NCBI RefSeq assembly: GCF_039727615.1
Contig: NZ_CP152474.1
Coordinates: forward strand, 496,001 to 560,000
Direction of reading: 5' to 3'
Length of the DNA: 64,000 nt
DNA from: Leclercia sp. S52
Lineage (GTDB): Bacteria > Pseudomonadota > Gammaproteobacteria > Enterobacterales > Enterobacteriaceae
Shown here: positions 9,040 through 19,530 of the stretch, one piece after another
How positions within the stretch are numbered: the first letter of the stretch is position 1
Layout of the letters: every line of letters begins with the position of its first letter
The notes under the pieces: generated by a model
What the model was told of the DNA's origin: nothing
The model's input: the letters and a program-made list of their open reading frames with translations, nothing else
The model's database searches: none
Translations under genes and position numbers: made by a program

Positions 9040-9426
9040 TTAGCGACGTACGGCAATCGCTTCAATTTCGATTTTCACGTCTTTTGGCAGACGCGCCACT
9101 TCCACGCAGGAGCGCGCCGGGAAGCCGGCGTTGTGCTCGGTGAAGAAGGCTTCGTAAGTCGCGTTAACGGTGGCGAAGTCGTTGAGATCTTTCACGAAGA
9201 CCGTGGTTTTGACGATGTCGCCCACTTTCAGGCCAGCGGATTCCACGATCGCTTTGACGTTTTCCAGCGACTGACGCGCCTGCGCAGAGACGTCTTCCGG
9301 CACTTCACCGGTTTTTGGGTTCACCGGGATCTGGCCGGAGGTGATGATCATGCTGCCAAGATCAACGCCCTGAACGTATGGGCCGATAGCTGCAGGTGCA
9401 TTTTCCGTCGCGAGTACTTTGGTCAT
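9040..9426 (-). CDS. ridA: Enamine/imine deaminase RidA
   Basis: YjgF/YER057c/UK114-family protein that hydrolyses reactive 2-aminoacrylate and related enamines from PLP enzymes, so protecting amino-acid metabolism. The length of 128 residues is standard. The conserved arginine motif (PARSCVEVARLPKDVKIEIEAIA) is present. An AGGAGAAATC ribosome-binding site precedes the ATG. It follows pyrBI on the same strand, as in E. coli. Confidence 0.97.
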   Translation of the reverse strand: MTKVLATENAPAAIGPYVQGVDLGSMIITSGQIPVNPKTGEVPEDVSAQARQSLENVKAIVESAGLKVGDIVKTTVFVKDLNDFATVNATYEAFFTEHNAGFPARSCVEVARLPKDVKIEIEAIAVRR

Positions 9427-9498
9427 GATTTCTCCTGAATTACAGCGTTGTGAGTAGGCCTGCCATTATAAAGAGGCAGGCATGCATTACCACCCGGA

Positions 9499-9960
9499 TT
9501 AGTTGGCCAGCACCACATTATGGGAAAACTCTTTTTCGCAGTATTTGCATTTGAGCGCGATGTCATTGACGCGTTTTTTCACTGCAAAACAGGAGTTAAC
9601 CGGCTCAGCGTGGCTAATGCAGTTGCTGTTCGGGCACACCAGCACGCTCTCGATGCGATCCGGCAGGCTTGGGCGGGATTTGCCCACCACTTCGTAGTCG
9701 TCGATGCGGTTGACGGTGGCGTCCGGCGCGTAGAGGGAGAGCTGGTTAACCTGCTCGTCGGTCAGGAAGGTGTTCTCGATCTTGATCAGGTCCTTACGGC
9801 CCATCTCGCCCGACGGCAGGTTCAGGCCGATGGTGATGCGCTGGTCGGTTTCGGTCAGTTTGAACAGGGTCAGCAGCTTGAAGCCCACCTGCGCAGGGAT
9901 ATGGTCAATTACGGTGCCACGTTTGATGGCTTCGACCTGGAGTTTGTTATCGTGTGTCAT
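9499..9960 (-). CDS. pyrI: Aspartate carbamoyltransferase regulatory chain PyrI
   Basis: Regulatory subunit that binds CTP/ATP and assembles with PyrB into the c6r6 holoenzyme for pyrimidine synthesis. The 153 residues match E. coli PyrI, including the C-terminal zinc site (CPNSNC ... CKYCEKEF). I chose the second ATG (MTHDNKLQ), because AAGGGGA is then about 7 nt upstream; the first ATG, six bases earlier, is too close. It follows pyrB within about 12 bp in the same operon. Confidence 0.96.
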   Translation of the reverse strand: MTHDNKLQVEAIKRGTVIDHIPAQVGFKLLTLFKLTETDQRITIGLNLPSGEMGRKDLIKIENTFLTDEQVNQLSLYAPDATVNRIDDYEVVGKSRPSLPDRIESVLVCPNSNCISHAEPVNSCFAVKKRVNDIALKCKYCEKEFSHNVVLAN

Positions 9961-9972
9961 GGTCATTTCCCC

Positions 9973-10905
9973 TTACAGAGCTAAGTCGCGATTCAGAACC
10001 AGTGCCAGTAACGCCTGGCGGGCGAAGATGCCGTTTCCGGCCTGCTGGAAGTACCAGGCGTGCGGCGTCTTATCTACGTCGGTGGTGATCTCATCGATAC
10101 GCGGCAGCGGGTGCAGTACCTTCATGTTGCCGCGTGCCCCTTCGAGATCGCTGGCGCGCAGGACGAACTGCGCCTTCACGTTGGCGTACTCCGACGGATC
10201 CAGACGCTCTTTCTGCACGCGGGTCATATACAGAATATCCACCTCGGCCATCATCTCTTCGATACTGGCGTGCAGGCTCCACTGGATACCTTTCTCATCG
10301 AGCATATCGAGGATGTACTGCGGCATCGCCAGCGCGTCCGGGGCGACGAAGTAGAAGCGGTTGCCGTTGAACTTCGCCAGCGCCTGGGTCAGAGAGTGGA
10401 CGGTGCGGCCATATTTCAGGTCACCGACCATGGCGATGTTCAGGTTCTCCAGACGGCCCTGGGTCTCCTGAATGGTGAACAGATCCAGCAGGGTCTGGGT
10501 CGGGTGCTGGTTTGCGCCGTCCCCGGCGTTCAGCACCGGGATCCCGCCTGAGAACTCGGTCGCCAGACGCGCGGCGCCCTCCTGCGGGTGACGCATCACG
10601 ATGGCGTCAACGTAGGTACCGATCACCGAGATGGTGTCGGCCAGGGTCTCGCCTTTCTTGCCCAGCGACGTATTGCTGCTGTCGGAAAAGCCCACCACGC
10701 TGGCGCCCAGACGGTGAATGGAGGTCTCGAACGACAGGCGGGTACGGGTGGAGGCTTCAAAGAAGCAGCTGGCGATTACCTTGTGCTTCAGCAGCTCCGG
10801 TTGCGGATTGGCTTTCAGTTTTGCCGCGGTTGCCAGAACCAGCTCCAGCTCTTCACGGCTGAGGTCGTTGATGGAAATGATGTGTTTTTGATAAAGGGGA
10901 TTCAT
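9973..10905 (-). CDS. pyrB: Aspartate carbamoyltransferase catalytic chain PyrB
   Basis: Joins carbamoyl phosphate and aspartate to make carbamoyl aspartate, the first committed step of UMP synthesis. The 310-residue chain starts at [10 protein letters not shown] after an AGGAG site. A longer in-frame reading starts inside the leader terminator and is not used. The carbamoyl-phosphate loop [12 protein letters not shown] and the HPTQTLLD motif are present. It is first in the pyrBI operon, behind the pyrL attenuator. Confidence 0.97.
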   Translation of the reverse strand: MNPLYQKHIISINDLSREELELVLATAAKLKANPQPELLKHKVIASCFFEASTRTRLSFETSIHRLGASVVGFSDSSNTSLGKKGETLADTISVIGTYVDAIVMRHPQEGAARLATEFSGGIPVLNAGDGANQHPTQTLLDLFTIQETQGRLENLNIAMVGDLKYGRTVHSLTQALAKFNGNRFYFVAPDALAMPQYILDMLDEKGIQWSLHASIEEMMAEVDILYMTRVQKERLDPSEYANVKAQFVLRASDLEGARGNMKVLHPLPRIDEITTDVDKTPHAWYFQQAGNGIFARQALLALVLNRDLAL

Positions 10906-10934
10906 TTTTATCTCCTGACGCCGGGCAAAAAAAA

Positions 10935-10955
10935 AGCCCCTCAAATGAGGGGCTT
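10935..10955 (-). terminator. pyrBI attenuator terminator
   Basis: On the minus strand AGCCCCTCA and TGAGGGGCT form a 9-bp stem followed by about ten T residues, overlapping the end of the leader ORF. In E. coli, UTP supply sets polymerase-ribosome coupling on pyrL and so decides whether this kind of hairpin stops transcription before pyrB. Confidence 0.9.
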
Positions 10956-11045
10956 CTGGAATAGGGGGTGCAACGGGAAGAAAAACGGCAGGCCAGCGTC
11001 TGTTTTAAGACGCGCTACGGCACTCTGTCGAACATGTTTGAGCAT
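10941..11045 (-). CDS. pyrL: pyrBI operon leader peptide PyrL
   Basis: A 34-codon leader ORF runs from ATG ([14 protein letters not shown]...) to a TGA inside the attenuator stem. The central segment [10 protein letters not shown] matches the E. coli PyrL core, while the ends differ. On the mRNA the PFFFP stretch is U-rich, which is where polymerase pauses when UTP is low. It is preceded by CCAGGAGGAAG. Coordinates were worked out by hand from the minus strand. Confidence 0.85.
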   Translation of the reverse strand: MLKHVRQSAVARLKTDAGLPFFFPLHPLFQKPLI

Positions 11046-11086
11046 GCTTCCTCCTGGCAAATTGTGGGGCATTATACGCAGCCTGA

Positions 11087-11701
<615 letters not shown>

Positions 11702-11705
11702 TTTT

Positions 11706-11788
11706 CCCTCACCCTAACCCTCTCCCAAAGGGAGAGGGAACTTTCTTTTCCCCCTCGCCCCTATGGGGAGAGGGCCGGGGTGAGGGGC
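11706..11788. repeat. Palindromic intergenic repeat
   Basis: Nested inverted repeats: outer CCTCACCCT / GGGGTGAGGGG, inner CTCTCCCAAAGGGAGAG and a second CCCTATGGGGAGAGGG unit. Sequences of this 'accctctccc...gggagaggg' type are common between enterobacterial genes. It starts right after tabA and could end its transcript. Confidence 0.65.
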
Positions 11789-11885
11789 ACCGACGGCTCC
11801 GCACCCATTCTGTGATCCAGCTTAAATTTCCCGCACTCCTTCTCCTCCTCCCATTGTCCTGCGCTTTTTCTGCGTCATAGTATGA

Positions 11886-11922
11886 TCGTTAAATAAACGA
11901 ACACTGTTCTATAATGTAGAAC
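11886..11922. promoter_or_regulatory. Palindromic operator candidates upstream of yagE
   Basis: Two perfect inverted repeats sit side by side: TCGTT-N5-AACGA (11886-11900) and GTTCTA-N5-TAGAAC (11906-11922). They end 24 bp before the yagE start. IclR-family repressors such as XynR bind palindromes at this kind of position. Assignment to XynR is inferred from context. Confidence 0.5.
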
Positions 11923-11946
11923 AAAATGAGTCAGCAAGGAGATCGC

Positions 11947-12855
11947 ATGCAGCAGACCGTACAGTTCTCGGGGATTATTCCTCCCGTCTCCACTATTTTC
12001 ACCGCCGACGGCGCACTGGATAAAGCCGGTACCGCCGCGTTAATCGACAGCATGATCGACGCAGGGGTCAATGGCCTGTTCTTTTTAGGCAGCGGCGGGG
12101 AGTTTTCCCAGCTCAACACCGACGAGCGTAAAGCGATCGCCGAATTTGCCGTTGCCCATGTGGATCGTCGCGTGCCGGTGCTGATCGGCACCGGCGGCAC
12201 CAACGCCCGGGAAACCATTGAACTGAGCCAGCATGCGCAGCAGATCGGCGCAGACGGCATCGTGGTGATCAATCCTTACTACTGGAAAGTCTCTGAAGCG
12301 AACCTGATCCGCTACTTCGAGCAGGTGGCCGACAGCGTCACCCTGCCGGTGATCCTCTATAACTTCCCGGCCCTGACCGGGCAGGATCTGACCCCGGCGC
12401 TGGTCAAAACCCTGGTGGACTCCCGCCGCAATATTGTCGGGATTAAAGACACCATCGACTCCGTGGCCCATCTGCGCAGCATGATCCTCACCGTTAAGGC
12501 GGCGCACCCGCACTTTGTGGTGCTGTGCGGCTATGACGATCACCTGTTCAACACCCTGCTGCTGGGCGGCGATGGGGCGATCTCGGCCAGCGGCAACTTT
12601 GCCCCGCAGATCTCCGTGAAACTGCTGCAGGCCTTCCGCGACGGTGACCTGGCGCAGGCGGCGCACTATCATCAGACCCTGCTGCAAATCCCGCAGATGT
12701 ATCAGCTGGATGCCCCGTTCGTGAACGTGATTAAAGAGGCGATTGCGCTCTGCGTGCGCCCGGTCTCCACTCACGTGCTGCCGCCTGCCGGGCCGCTGGA
12801 TGAACCGCGCAAGGCGCAGCTGAAAGCGCTGCTGCAACAGCTCAAGCTCTGCTGA
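11947..12855 (+). CDS. yagE: 2-keto-3-deoxy-xylonate/gluconate aldolase YagE
   Basis: DapA-superfamily class I aldolase. It splits a 2-keto-3-deoxy sugar acid into pyruvate and an aldehyde; for xylonate the products would be pyruvate and glycolaldehyde. The 302 residues match E. coli YagE almost end to end. The Schiff-base lysine is in [11 protein letters not shown], with the YNFPALTG tyrosine motif upstream. The start at MQQTVQFSG has AAGGAG 5-6 bp upstream; the earlier ATG lacks this. It is the first gene of a yagEF unit whose dehydratase provides its substrate. Confidence 0.93.
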   Translation: MQQTVQFSGIIPPVSTIFTADGALDKAGTAALIDSMIDAGVNGLFFLGSGGEFSQLNTDERKAIAEFAVAHVDRRVPVLIGTGGTNARETIELSQHAQQIGADGIVVINPYYWKVSEANLIRYFEQVADSVTLPVILYNFPALTGQDLTPALVKTLVDSRRNIVGIKDTIDSVAHLRSMILTVKAAHPHFVVLCGYDDHLFNTLLLGGDGAISASGNFAPQISVKLLQAFRDGDLAQAAHYHQTLLQIPQMYQLDAPFVNVIKEAIALCVRPVSTHVLPPAGPLDEPRKAQLKALLQQLKLC

Positions 12856-12869
12856 ACCGGAAGGTCACG

Positions 12870-14837
12870 ATGTCGATAGAGAAGATTTTTACCCCGCAGG
12901 ATGACGCCTTCTATTCGGTGATCACCCACGCGGCGGGGCCGCAGGGGGCACTGCCCCTGACCCCGCAGATGCTGATGGAATCCCCGAGCGGCAACCTGTT
13001 TGGCATGACGCAGAACGCCGGGATGGGCTGGGATGCCAACAAACTCACCGGCAAAGAGGTGCTGATTATCGGCACCCAGGGCGGGATCCGCGCGGGCGAC
13101 GGCCGGCCGGTGGCGCTGGGCTATCACACCGGGCACTGGGAGATCGGCCTGCAGATGCAGGCCGCGGCAAAAGAGATCACCCGCAACGGCGGGATCCCCT
13201 TTGCTGCCTTTGTCAGCGACCCGTGCGACGGGCGCTCGCAGGGCACGCACGGCATGTTTGACTCCCTGCCGTACCGCAACGATGCGGCGATTGTATTTCG
13301 TCGTCTTATCCGCTCCCTGCCCACGCGCCGGGCGGTGATTGGCGTGGCGACCTGCGACAAAGGCCTGCCCGCCACCATGATTGCGCTGGCGTCGATGCAC
13401 AACCTGCCGACCATCCTGGTGCCGGGCGGGGCCACGCTGCCGCCAACTTTCGGCGAGGACGCCGGGAAGGTGCAGACCATCGGGGCGCGTTACGCCAACC
13501 ATGAACTCTCCTTGCAGGAGGCCGCCGAGCTGGGCTGCCGCGCCTGCGCCTCACCGGGCGGCGGCTGCCAGTTCCTGGGCACCGCAGGCACCTCCCAGGT
13601 GGTGGCCGAAGCCCTGGGTCTGGCACTGCCGCACTCGGCGCTGGCCCCGTCCGGGCAGGACGTGTGGCTGGAGATCTCCCGCCAGTCCGCGCGGGCGGTG
13701 GTTGAGCTGGATAACCGCGGCATCACCACCCGCGATATCCTCACCGACAAAGCCATTGAGAACGCGATGGTGATCCACGCCGCGTTCGGCGGCTCCACCA
13801 ACCTTCTGCTGCATATTCCGGCCATCGCCCATGCGGCGGGCTGCACTATTCCTGACGTTGACCACTGGACGCGGATCAACCGTAAGGTGCCGCGGCTGGT
13901 GAGCGTATTGCCGAACGGGCCGGATTATCACCCGACGGTGCGGGCGTTCCTCGCCGGTGGCGTGCCGGAGGTGATGCTCCATCTGCGCGATCTCGGTCTG
14001 CTGCATCTGGATGCCATGACCGTCACCGGCCAGACCGTGGGGGAGAACCTCGACTGGTGGCAGGCCTCGGAACGCCGGGAGCGCTTCCGCCAGTGCCTGC
14101 GCGAGCAGGACGGCGTCGATCCGGACGATGTGATCCTGCCCCCGGAGCGCGCCAAAGCTCGCGGACTCACCTCCACGGTGGCCTTCCCGGTGGGCAACAT
14201 CGCCCCGGAAGGATCGGTGATCAAGGCCACGGCCATCGACCCGTCGGTGGTGGGTGAAGATGGGGTTTATCGCCACACCGGCCGGGCGCGGGTGTTTGTC
14301 TCGGAAGCCCGGGCGATCAAGGCGATCAAAAGCGGCGAGATCGAACAGGGCGACATCATGGTGGTGATCGGCGGTGGACCGTCCGGTACCGGGATGGAAG
14401 AGACCTACCAGCTGACCTCGGCGCTCAAGCATGTCTCCTGGGGTAAAACGGTATCGCTGATCACCGATGCCCGCTTCTCGGGCGTCTCGACCGGCGCCTG
14501 TTTTGGCCATGTGGCCCCCGAAGCGCTGGCCGGTGGCCCGATTGGCAAGCTGCGCGATAACGACATCATCGAAATTGCGGTGGACCGCCTCTCCCTGACC
14601 GGCAGCGTCAACTTTATCGGCACGCGGGAGGTACCGCTCACGCCGCAAGAGGGGGCGATGGAGCTGGCGCGTCGTTTGCCGCATCCGGAAATGCACGCCC
14701 ATGATTTTTTACCCGACGATACGCGCCTGTGGGCAGCATTACAGTCGGTCAGCGGCGGGACCTGGAAAGGCTGTATTTACGATACCGATAAAATTATCGA
14801 GGTAATTAACGCAGGTAAAAAAGCGCTCGGGCTGTAA
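12870..14837 (+). CDS. yagF: D-xylonate dehydratase YagF (IlvD/Edd family)
   Basis: Removes water from D-xylonate to give 2-keto-3-deoxyxylonate. The 655-residue protein equals E. coli YagF in length and sequence. It contains the cysteines of an iron-sulfur dehydratase ([38 protein letters not shown]) and the C-terminal IlvD/Edd barrel ([27 protein letters not shown]). It starts 14 bp after yagE with GGAAGG upstream, so the two are cotranscribed. A hairpin follows the stop. Confidence 0.94.
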   Translation: MSIEKIFTPQDDAFYSVITHAAGPQGALPLTPQMLMESPSGNLFGMTQNAGMGWDANKLTGKEVLIIGTQGGIRAGDGRPVALGYHTGHWEIGLQMQAAAKEITRNGGIPFAAFVSDPCDGRSQGTHGMFDSLPYRNDAAIVFRRLIRSLPTRRAVIGVATCDKGLPATMIALASMHNLPTILVPGGATLPPTFGEDAGKVQTIGARYANHELSLQEAAELGCRACASPGGGCQFLGTAGTSQVVAEALGLALPHSALAPSGQDVWLEISRQSARAVVELDNRGITTRDILTDKAIENAMVIHAAFGGSTNLLLHIPAIAHAAGCTIPDVDHWTRINRKVPRLVSVLPNGPDYHPTVRAFLAGGVPEVMLHLRDLGLLHLDAMTVTGQTVGENLDWWQASERRERFRQCLREQDGVDPDDVILPPERAKARGLTSTVAFPVGNIAPEGSVIKATAIDPSVVGEDGVYRHTGRARVFVSEARAIKAIKSGEIEQGDIMVVIGGGPSGTGMEETYQLTSALKHVSWGKTVSLITDARFSGVSTGACFGHVAPEALAGGPIGKLRDNDIIEIAVDRLSLTGSVNFIGTREVPLTPQEGAMELARRLPHPEMHAHDFLPDDTRLWAALQSVSGGTWKGCIYDTDKIIEVINAGKKALGL

Positions 14838-14856
14838 TTATATTTTTAACGGTTTT

Positions 14857-14882
14857 AGCCTGCGGGAAATATCCCGCGGGCT
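14857..14882 (+). terminator. Terminator after yagF
   Basis: AGCCTGCGGGA and TCCCGCGGGCT form an 11-bp stem with an AATA loop, followed by a T-rich run (GTTTTCGTTTGTTTTT). It separates yagEF from yagGH, which then needs its own promoter in the 180-bp AT-rich gap before 15065. Confidence 0.8.
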
Positions 14883-15064
14883 GTTTTCGTTTGTTTTTAT
14901 TTATCATTTAAAACAATAAGTTGATATATATCGCGCGGCATCACAAAAGCAAAATAACGTAATTCAGAAACAAGATATGACCATTGCTGGTTAATTGAAC
15001 GGCTCATTACACTCCATTAACACGATGTTGTGAATTCAGCACACGAAATAAGGGTGTATATCTG

Positions 15065-16447
15065 ATGATGCAATTAACCATGAAAGATAAAATTGGCTAC
15101 GGGCTGGGTGATACCGCCTGCGGCTTTGTCTGGCAGGCAACCATGTTCCTGCTCGCCTACTTCTACACCGATGTGTTTGGCCTCTCTGCCGGGATCATGG
15201 GGACGCTGTTTTTAGTCTCCCGCGTGCTGGATGCGGTAACCGATCCGCTGATGGGGCTGCTGGTGGACCGCACACGCACCCGCCACGGCCAGTTCCGCCC
15301 GTTCCTGCTGTGGGGCGCGATCCCGTTTGGCATCGTCTGCATGCTGACGTTCTACACCCCGGATTTCTCCGCCAACGGCAAAATTATTTACGCCTGCGTC
15401 ACCTACATCCTGCTGACCCTGGTCTACACCTTCGTCAACGTGCCGTACTGCGCCATGCCGGGAGTGATCACCGCCGATCCGAAAGAGCGTCACGCCCTGC
15501 AGTCGTGGCGCTTCTTCCTCGCTGCGGCGGGATCGCTGGCGATCAGCGGCATTGCCCTGCCGCTGGTAGGGATCATCGGCAGAGGCAACGAACAGCTTGG
15601 CTACTTTGGCGCGATGTGCGTGCTGGGGCTGAGCGGCGTGGTGCTGCTGTACGTCTGCTTCTTCACCACCAAAGAGCGCTACACCTTTGAGGTGCAGCCG
15701 GGATCGTCGGTGGCGAAAGATCTCAGGCTGCTGCTCGGCAACAGCCAGTGGCGGATCATGTGCGCCTTCAAGATGATGGCCACCTGTTCCAACGTGGTGC
15801 GCGGCGGGGCGACGCTCTACTTCGTGAAATACGTGATGGACCATCCGGAGATGGCGACCCAGTTCCTGCTGTACGGCAGCATCGCCACCATGTTCGGCTC
15901 GCTCTGCTCCTCCCGCCTGCTGGGCCGTTTCGACCGCGTGAAGGCCTTCAAGTGGATTATCGTCATCTACTCCCTGATCAGCCTGCTGATTTTCTTCACC
16001 CCGGCCGAACATATGGCCCTGATTTTCGCCCTTAACATTCTGTTCCTGTTTGTCTTTAACACCACCACGCCGCTGCAGTGGCTGATGGCCTCCGACGTGG
16101 TGGATTACGAAGAGAGCCGCAGCGGCCGCCGTCTCGACGGGCTGGTGTTCTCGACCTACCTGTTCAGCCTGAAGATCGGCCTGGCGATTGGTGGCGCGGT
16201 GGTGGGCTGGATCCTGGCGTACGTCAACTACTCCGCCAGCAACAGCGTCCAGCCGGTTGAGGTGTTAACCACCATCAAAATTCTGTTCTGCGTGGTGCCG
16301 GTGGTGCTCTACGTGGGCATGTTTACCATGCTGTCGTTCTATAAGCTCTCGGATGCGCGAGTGGAAGCCATCAGCCAGCAGTTACTCAAACATCGTGCGG
16401 CGCAGGGCGAAGCTATCCCCGACGCGGCGACGGCGGCATCTCATTAA
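15065..16447 (+). CDS. yagG: GPH-family xyloside/sugar transporter YagG
   Basis: Glycoside-pentoside-hexuronide:cation symporter with about 12 membrane helices; 460 residues, as in E. coli YagG. Family marks include DAVTDPLMGLLVDRTRTRHGQFRPF after helix 2 and DVVDYEESRSGRRLDG in the second half. It probably imports xylosides or xylonate-related sugars for the neighbouring GH43 enzyme. It starts with consecutive ATGs (MMQL). The yagH start follows 12 bp after its stop. Confidence 0.92.
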   Translation: MMQLTMKDKIGYGLGDTACGFVWQATMFLLAYFYTDVFGLSAGIMGTLFLVSRVLDAVTDPLMGLLVDRTRTRHGQFRPFLLWGAIPFGIVCMLTFYTPDFSANGKIIYACVTYILLTLVYTFVNVPYCAMPGVITADPKERHALQSWRFFLAAAGSLAISGIALPLVGIIGRGNEQLGYFGAMCVLGLSGVVLLYVCFFTTKERYTFEVQPGSSVAKDLRLLLGNSQWRIMCAFKMMATCSNVVRGGATLYFVKYVMDHPEMATQFLLYGSIATMFGSLCSSRLLGRFDRVKAFKWIIVIYSLISLLIFFTPAEHMALIFALNILFLFVFNTTTPLQWLMASDVVDYEESRSGRRLDGLVFSTYLFSLKIGLAIGGAVVGWILAYVNYSASNSVQPVEVLTTIKILFCVVPVVLYVGMFTMLSFYKLSDARVEAISQQLLKHRAAQGEAIPDAATAASH

Positions 16448-16459
16448 GGAGGAGGCACT

Positions 16460-18073
16460 ATGTACACCATTACCAACCCGATTCTGACCGGCTTCAACCC
16501 GGACCCCTCGATGTGCCGTCAGGGCGAGGATTACTACATCGCCACCTCGACCTTTGAGTGGTTCCCGGGCGTGCGTATCTACCACTCCCGCGACCTGAAA
16601 AACTGGCGGCTGGTGAGCACGCCGCTGGATCGCGTGTCGATGCTGGATATGAAGGGCAATCCGGATTCCGGCGGCATCTGGGCCCCGTGCCTGAGCTACG
16701 CCGACGGGCAGTTCTGGCTGCTCTATACCGATGTGAAAATTGTCGATTCGCCGTGGAAAAACGGGCGTAACTTCCTGGTGACGGCCCCCTCCATCGAGGG
16801 CCCGTGGAGTGAGCCGATCCCGATGGGCAACGGCGGGTTCGATCCCTCCCTGTTCCACGACGACGATGGCCGCAAATACTACATCTATCGCCCCTGGGGG
16901 CCGCGCCATCACAGCAACCCGCATAACACCATCGTGATGCAGGAGTTTGATCCGCAGACCCGCACCCTGTCGCCCGAGCGTAAAACCCTCTTCACCGGCA
17001 CGCCGCTGTGCTACACCGAAGGGGCGCATATTTACCGCAAGGACGGCTGGTACTATTTAATGGTCGCCGAAGGGGGCACCAGCTACGAACACGCGGTAGT
17101 GGTGCTGCGCGCAAAAAATCTGGACGGCCCGTATGAGCTGCACCCGGAGGTGACCATGATGACCAGCTGGCACCTGCCGGAGAACCCGCTGCAAAAAAGC
17201 GGCCACGGCTCGCTGCTCCAGACCCACACCGGGGAGTGGTACATGGCCTATCTCACCAGCCGCCCGCAGCGTCTGCCGGGTATTCCGCTGCTGGGAGCTG
17301 GCGGGCGCGGATACTGCTCGCTGGGGCGTGAGACGGGGATCGCACGCATCGAGTGGCGCGACGGCTGGCCGTACGTGGAAGGGGGTAAACATGCCCAACT
17401 GACGGTGCCAGGCCCGCAAATGACCGAGAGCCCGAGCGCGGTGCAGCCCGACTGGCGGGACGATTTCGACGGCGAGCGCCTCGACCCGGAGCTGCAGACC
17501 CTGCGCATTCCGTTCGACGAGAGTCTCGGCTCCCTGCGGGCGCGTAAAGGCTTTTTACGCCTGTACGGCAACGACTCCCTCAACTCGACCTTCACCCAGT
17601 CCACCGTGGCGCGCCGCTGGCAGCACTTCACTTTCCGCGCCGAAACGCGAATGGAGTTCGCCCCGCGTCACTTCCAGCAGAGCGCGGGCCTGACCTGCTA
17701 CTACAACAGCAAAAACTGGAGCTACTGCTTTGTCGATTACGAGGAGGGGCAGGGCAGAACCATCAAGGTGATCCAGCTTGACCACAACGTGCCGTCGTGG
17801 CCGCTGCACGAGCAGCCCATTCCGGTGCCGGATGAGGCGCAGAGCATCTGGCTGCGCGTTGACGTGGATAAGCTGGTCTACCGCTACAGCTACTCATTCG
17901 ACGGCGAAACGTGGCACACCGTGCCGGTGACGTACGAGGCGTGGAAGCTGTCGGATGACTATATCGGCGGGCGCGGCTTCTTTACCGGCGCCTTTGTCGG
18001 GCTGCACTGCGAGGATATCAGCGGTGATGGCTGCCACGCCGACTTCGACTATTTCACCTACGAGCCGGTATAA
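16460..18073 (+). CDS. yagH: GH43 beta-xylosidase YagH
   Basis: Inverting beta-xylosidase, cytoplasmic because it has no signal peptide, that would cut imported xylo-oligosaccharides to xylose. The 537 residues hold an N-terminal five-bladed GH43 domain: base Asp in FNPDPSM, pKa-modulating Asp in GGFDPSLF, acid Glu in YTEGAHIY. A C-terminal beta-sandwich of the XynB type follows. It matches E. coli YagH. AGGAGG precedes the ATG. It is cotranscribed with yagG and ends head-on against xynR with only 4 bp between the stops. Confidence 0.93.
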   Translation: MYTITNPILTGFNPDPSMCRQGEDYYIATSTFEWFPGVRIYHSRDLKNWRLVSTPLDRVSMLDMKGNPDSGGIWAPCLSYADGQFWLLYTDVKIVDSPWKNGRNFLVTAPSIEGPWSEPIPMGNGGFDPSLFHDDDGRKYYIYRPWGPRHHSNPHNTIVMQEFDPQTRTLSPERKTLFTGTPLCYTEGAHIYRKDGWYYLMVAEGGTSYEHAVVVLRAKNLDGPYELHPEVTMMTSWHLPENPLQKSGHGSLLQTHTGEWYMAYLTSRPQRLPGIPLLGAGGRGYCSLGRETGIARIEWRDGWPYVEGGKHAQLTVPGPQMTESPSAVQPDWRDDFDGERLDPELQTLRIPFDESLGSLRARKGFLRLYGNDSLNSTFTQSTVARRWQHFTFRAETRMEFAPRHFQQSAGLTCYYNSKNWSYCFVDYEEGQGRTIKVIQLDHNVPSWPLHEQPIPVPDEAQSIWLRVDVDKLVYRYSYSFDGETWHTVPVTYEAWKLSDDYIGGRGFFTGAFVGLHCEDISGDGCHADFDYFTYEPV

Positions 18074-18077
18074 CGGC

Positions 18078-18837
18078 TCAGGCCGGGTAGCCCAGCGCGC
18101 GTGAGAGCTGGCGCCCGGCCTCCTGCAGCTGCTCGCGGAAGTGGGTCAGTTCCTCATCGCTGACGCGGGAGGTGAGGGTCGACAGGCTCAGGGCGGCGAT
18201 CACGCGGGATTCATGGTTACGCACCGGAACCGACACGCAGCGCACCCCCCTGTTCGTTCTCTTCACTGTCGAGGGCATAACCCTGCTCGCGGGTTTGCGC
18301 CAGCGCGGCCAGCAGCGCCTCGCGTGAGGCCAGGGTCGCGGGAGTAAAGGTGGTGTACTGATAACCCTCCAGCAGGGTGTTCAGCTCGGCGTCGCTCAGC
18401 CAGGCGATCAGCACTTTGCCAATAGCGGTGGCATGCACCGGCAGGCGACGGCCAATGCGCGAGTAGGCGATGGCCGCCAGCTTGCCTTCAATCTTCTCGA
18501 TATAAACCCCTTCGCGCCCGTCCAGAATGCCCAGATGGGTGGTCTGCCCGGTGCGCTCCGACAGCTCCGTCAGCCAGTGCTTCGCCTTCTGGCGAATATC
18601 CATGGTGCTCACCACAAAGTGGCCGCGCTCGACCAGCTTCATGCCCGGGCGATATTTACCGTTCTCCGGATTCTGATCGATATAGCCGTGCAGCTGCAGG
18701 GTTTTAAGCAGCGAGTGAAGGGTGCTCTTGCTCAGGCCCATCTGTTTACTGATGTCGGTGATTTTGAGTTCCGTCGCCTGTTCGTTAAACAGATCGAGGA
18801 TCTGTAAGGCACGTTCAACAGATTGAATAATAGGCAT
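18078..18837 (-). CDS. xynR: Xylonate-responsive IclR regulator XynR, with one frameshift
   Basis: IclR-family repressor. In E. coli XynR (YagI) binds D-xylonate and controls yagEFGH. The start MPIIQSVERALQ is followed by a winged helix-turn-helix (ITDISKQMGLSKSTLHSLLKTL) and an effector domain. The reading breaks after EENEQG at a C6 run (18245-18250). In the next frame it continues exactly as the E. coli protein does (VRC ... HESRVIAALSLSTLTSR ... ALGYPA). Removing one base gives 252 residues, the E. coli length, so a sequencing indel is more likely than a dead gene. Confidence 0.9.
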
Positions 18838-19103
18838 AAGATCGGACATCCGCGCTGGAATTAAGGCCAAAACGTACCCTGTTTACGCTGAAAAATCAAT
18901 CGACCCGGCAGGCGCGGCCTCGGCCGATCTCAATATCGGCATTGGCAACAGAGGCGGTGAAATTTGACTTAAGTCATATCTGATGCTTATGGATCCGAAT
19001 TAAAAAGATAGGCTGTGCCTATTACTCACATTTTAATTGTTCTTTTACACTCATTAACCGTATGGCTTTCCGCATTCTGCATGGCTCGTTTAAAAGGTAT
19101 TTT

Positions 19104-19463
19104 ATGACTGCTTCGAAAACATGGATCTCTTTGGGTACAATTGCCAGTCCGGCTACTGGAACGTTATTTTCAAAAATTCTCACTCAGCATAATCATAAAT
19201 ATATTCTGTGGTATAACGGCGAGCAGCTTTTTAAACCCGGCGATCGGATAAAAGTCATTTATAATCGTTTATTTATTAACGACGAGCCCTGCGATATTAA
19301 TATTCTGCAGATCGACAAATACAGCCATACCCTGTGGCGCGTGATGCACAAGATGTCCAGTTGCCCCGGCCATCGGGAGCCGGAGAGCGAGACGTGCGAT
19401 GCCCCGACAAAGTGCATCTTTAAAAAATGCCCCTACGGTAAGGTGCGGGTGAGGGCAAATTAA
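19104..19463 (+). CDS. Uncharacterised small protein with cysteine-rich tail
   Basis: I do not recognise the family. The likely start is MTASKTWISLG; an earlier in-frame ATG adds 14 residues. About 119 residues: a soluble beta-rich-looking body (KYILWYNGEQLFKPGDRIKVIYNRLFIND), then six cysteines in the last 45 residues (SSCPGH, ETCDAP, KCIFKKCPYG), suggesting metal binding or disulfides. Base composition is AT-richer than its neighbours. It lies between xynR and argI, a place open to insertions in this family. Confidence 0.6.
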   Translation: MTASKTWISLGTIASPATGTLFSKILTQHNHKYILWYNGEQLFKPGDRIKVIYNRLFINDEPCDINILQIDKYSHTLWRVMHKMSSCPGHREPESETCDAPTKCIFKKCPYGKVRVRAN

Positions 19464-19492
19464 TAATATCCAGACGGATAATATAAAGAGCA

Positions 19493-19510
19493 GGAGGGCG
19501 ATAACCCTCC
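19493..19510 (-). terminator. argI terminator candidate
   Basis: GGAGGG-CGATAA-CCCTCC forms a 6-bp hairpin about 20 bp past the argI stop. The following minus-strand sequence is only moderately T-rich. It could also serve the gene ending at 19463. Confidence 0.5.
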
Positions 19511-19530
19511 CGTTAATTTAAACGCAGAGG

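Noticed and set aside
13551..14702. Long minus-strand reading frame opposite yagF
   Set aside because: A shadow of GC-rich codons; yagF matches its family end to end on the other strand.
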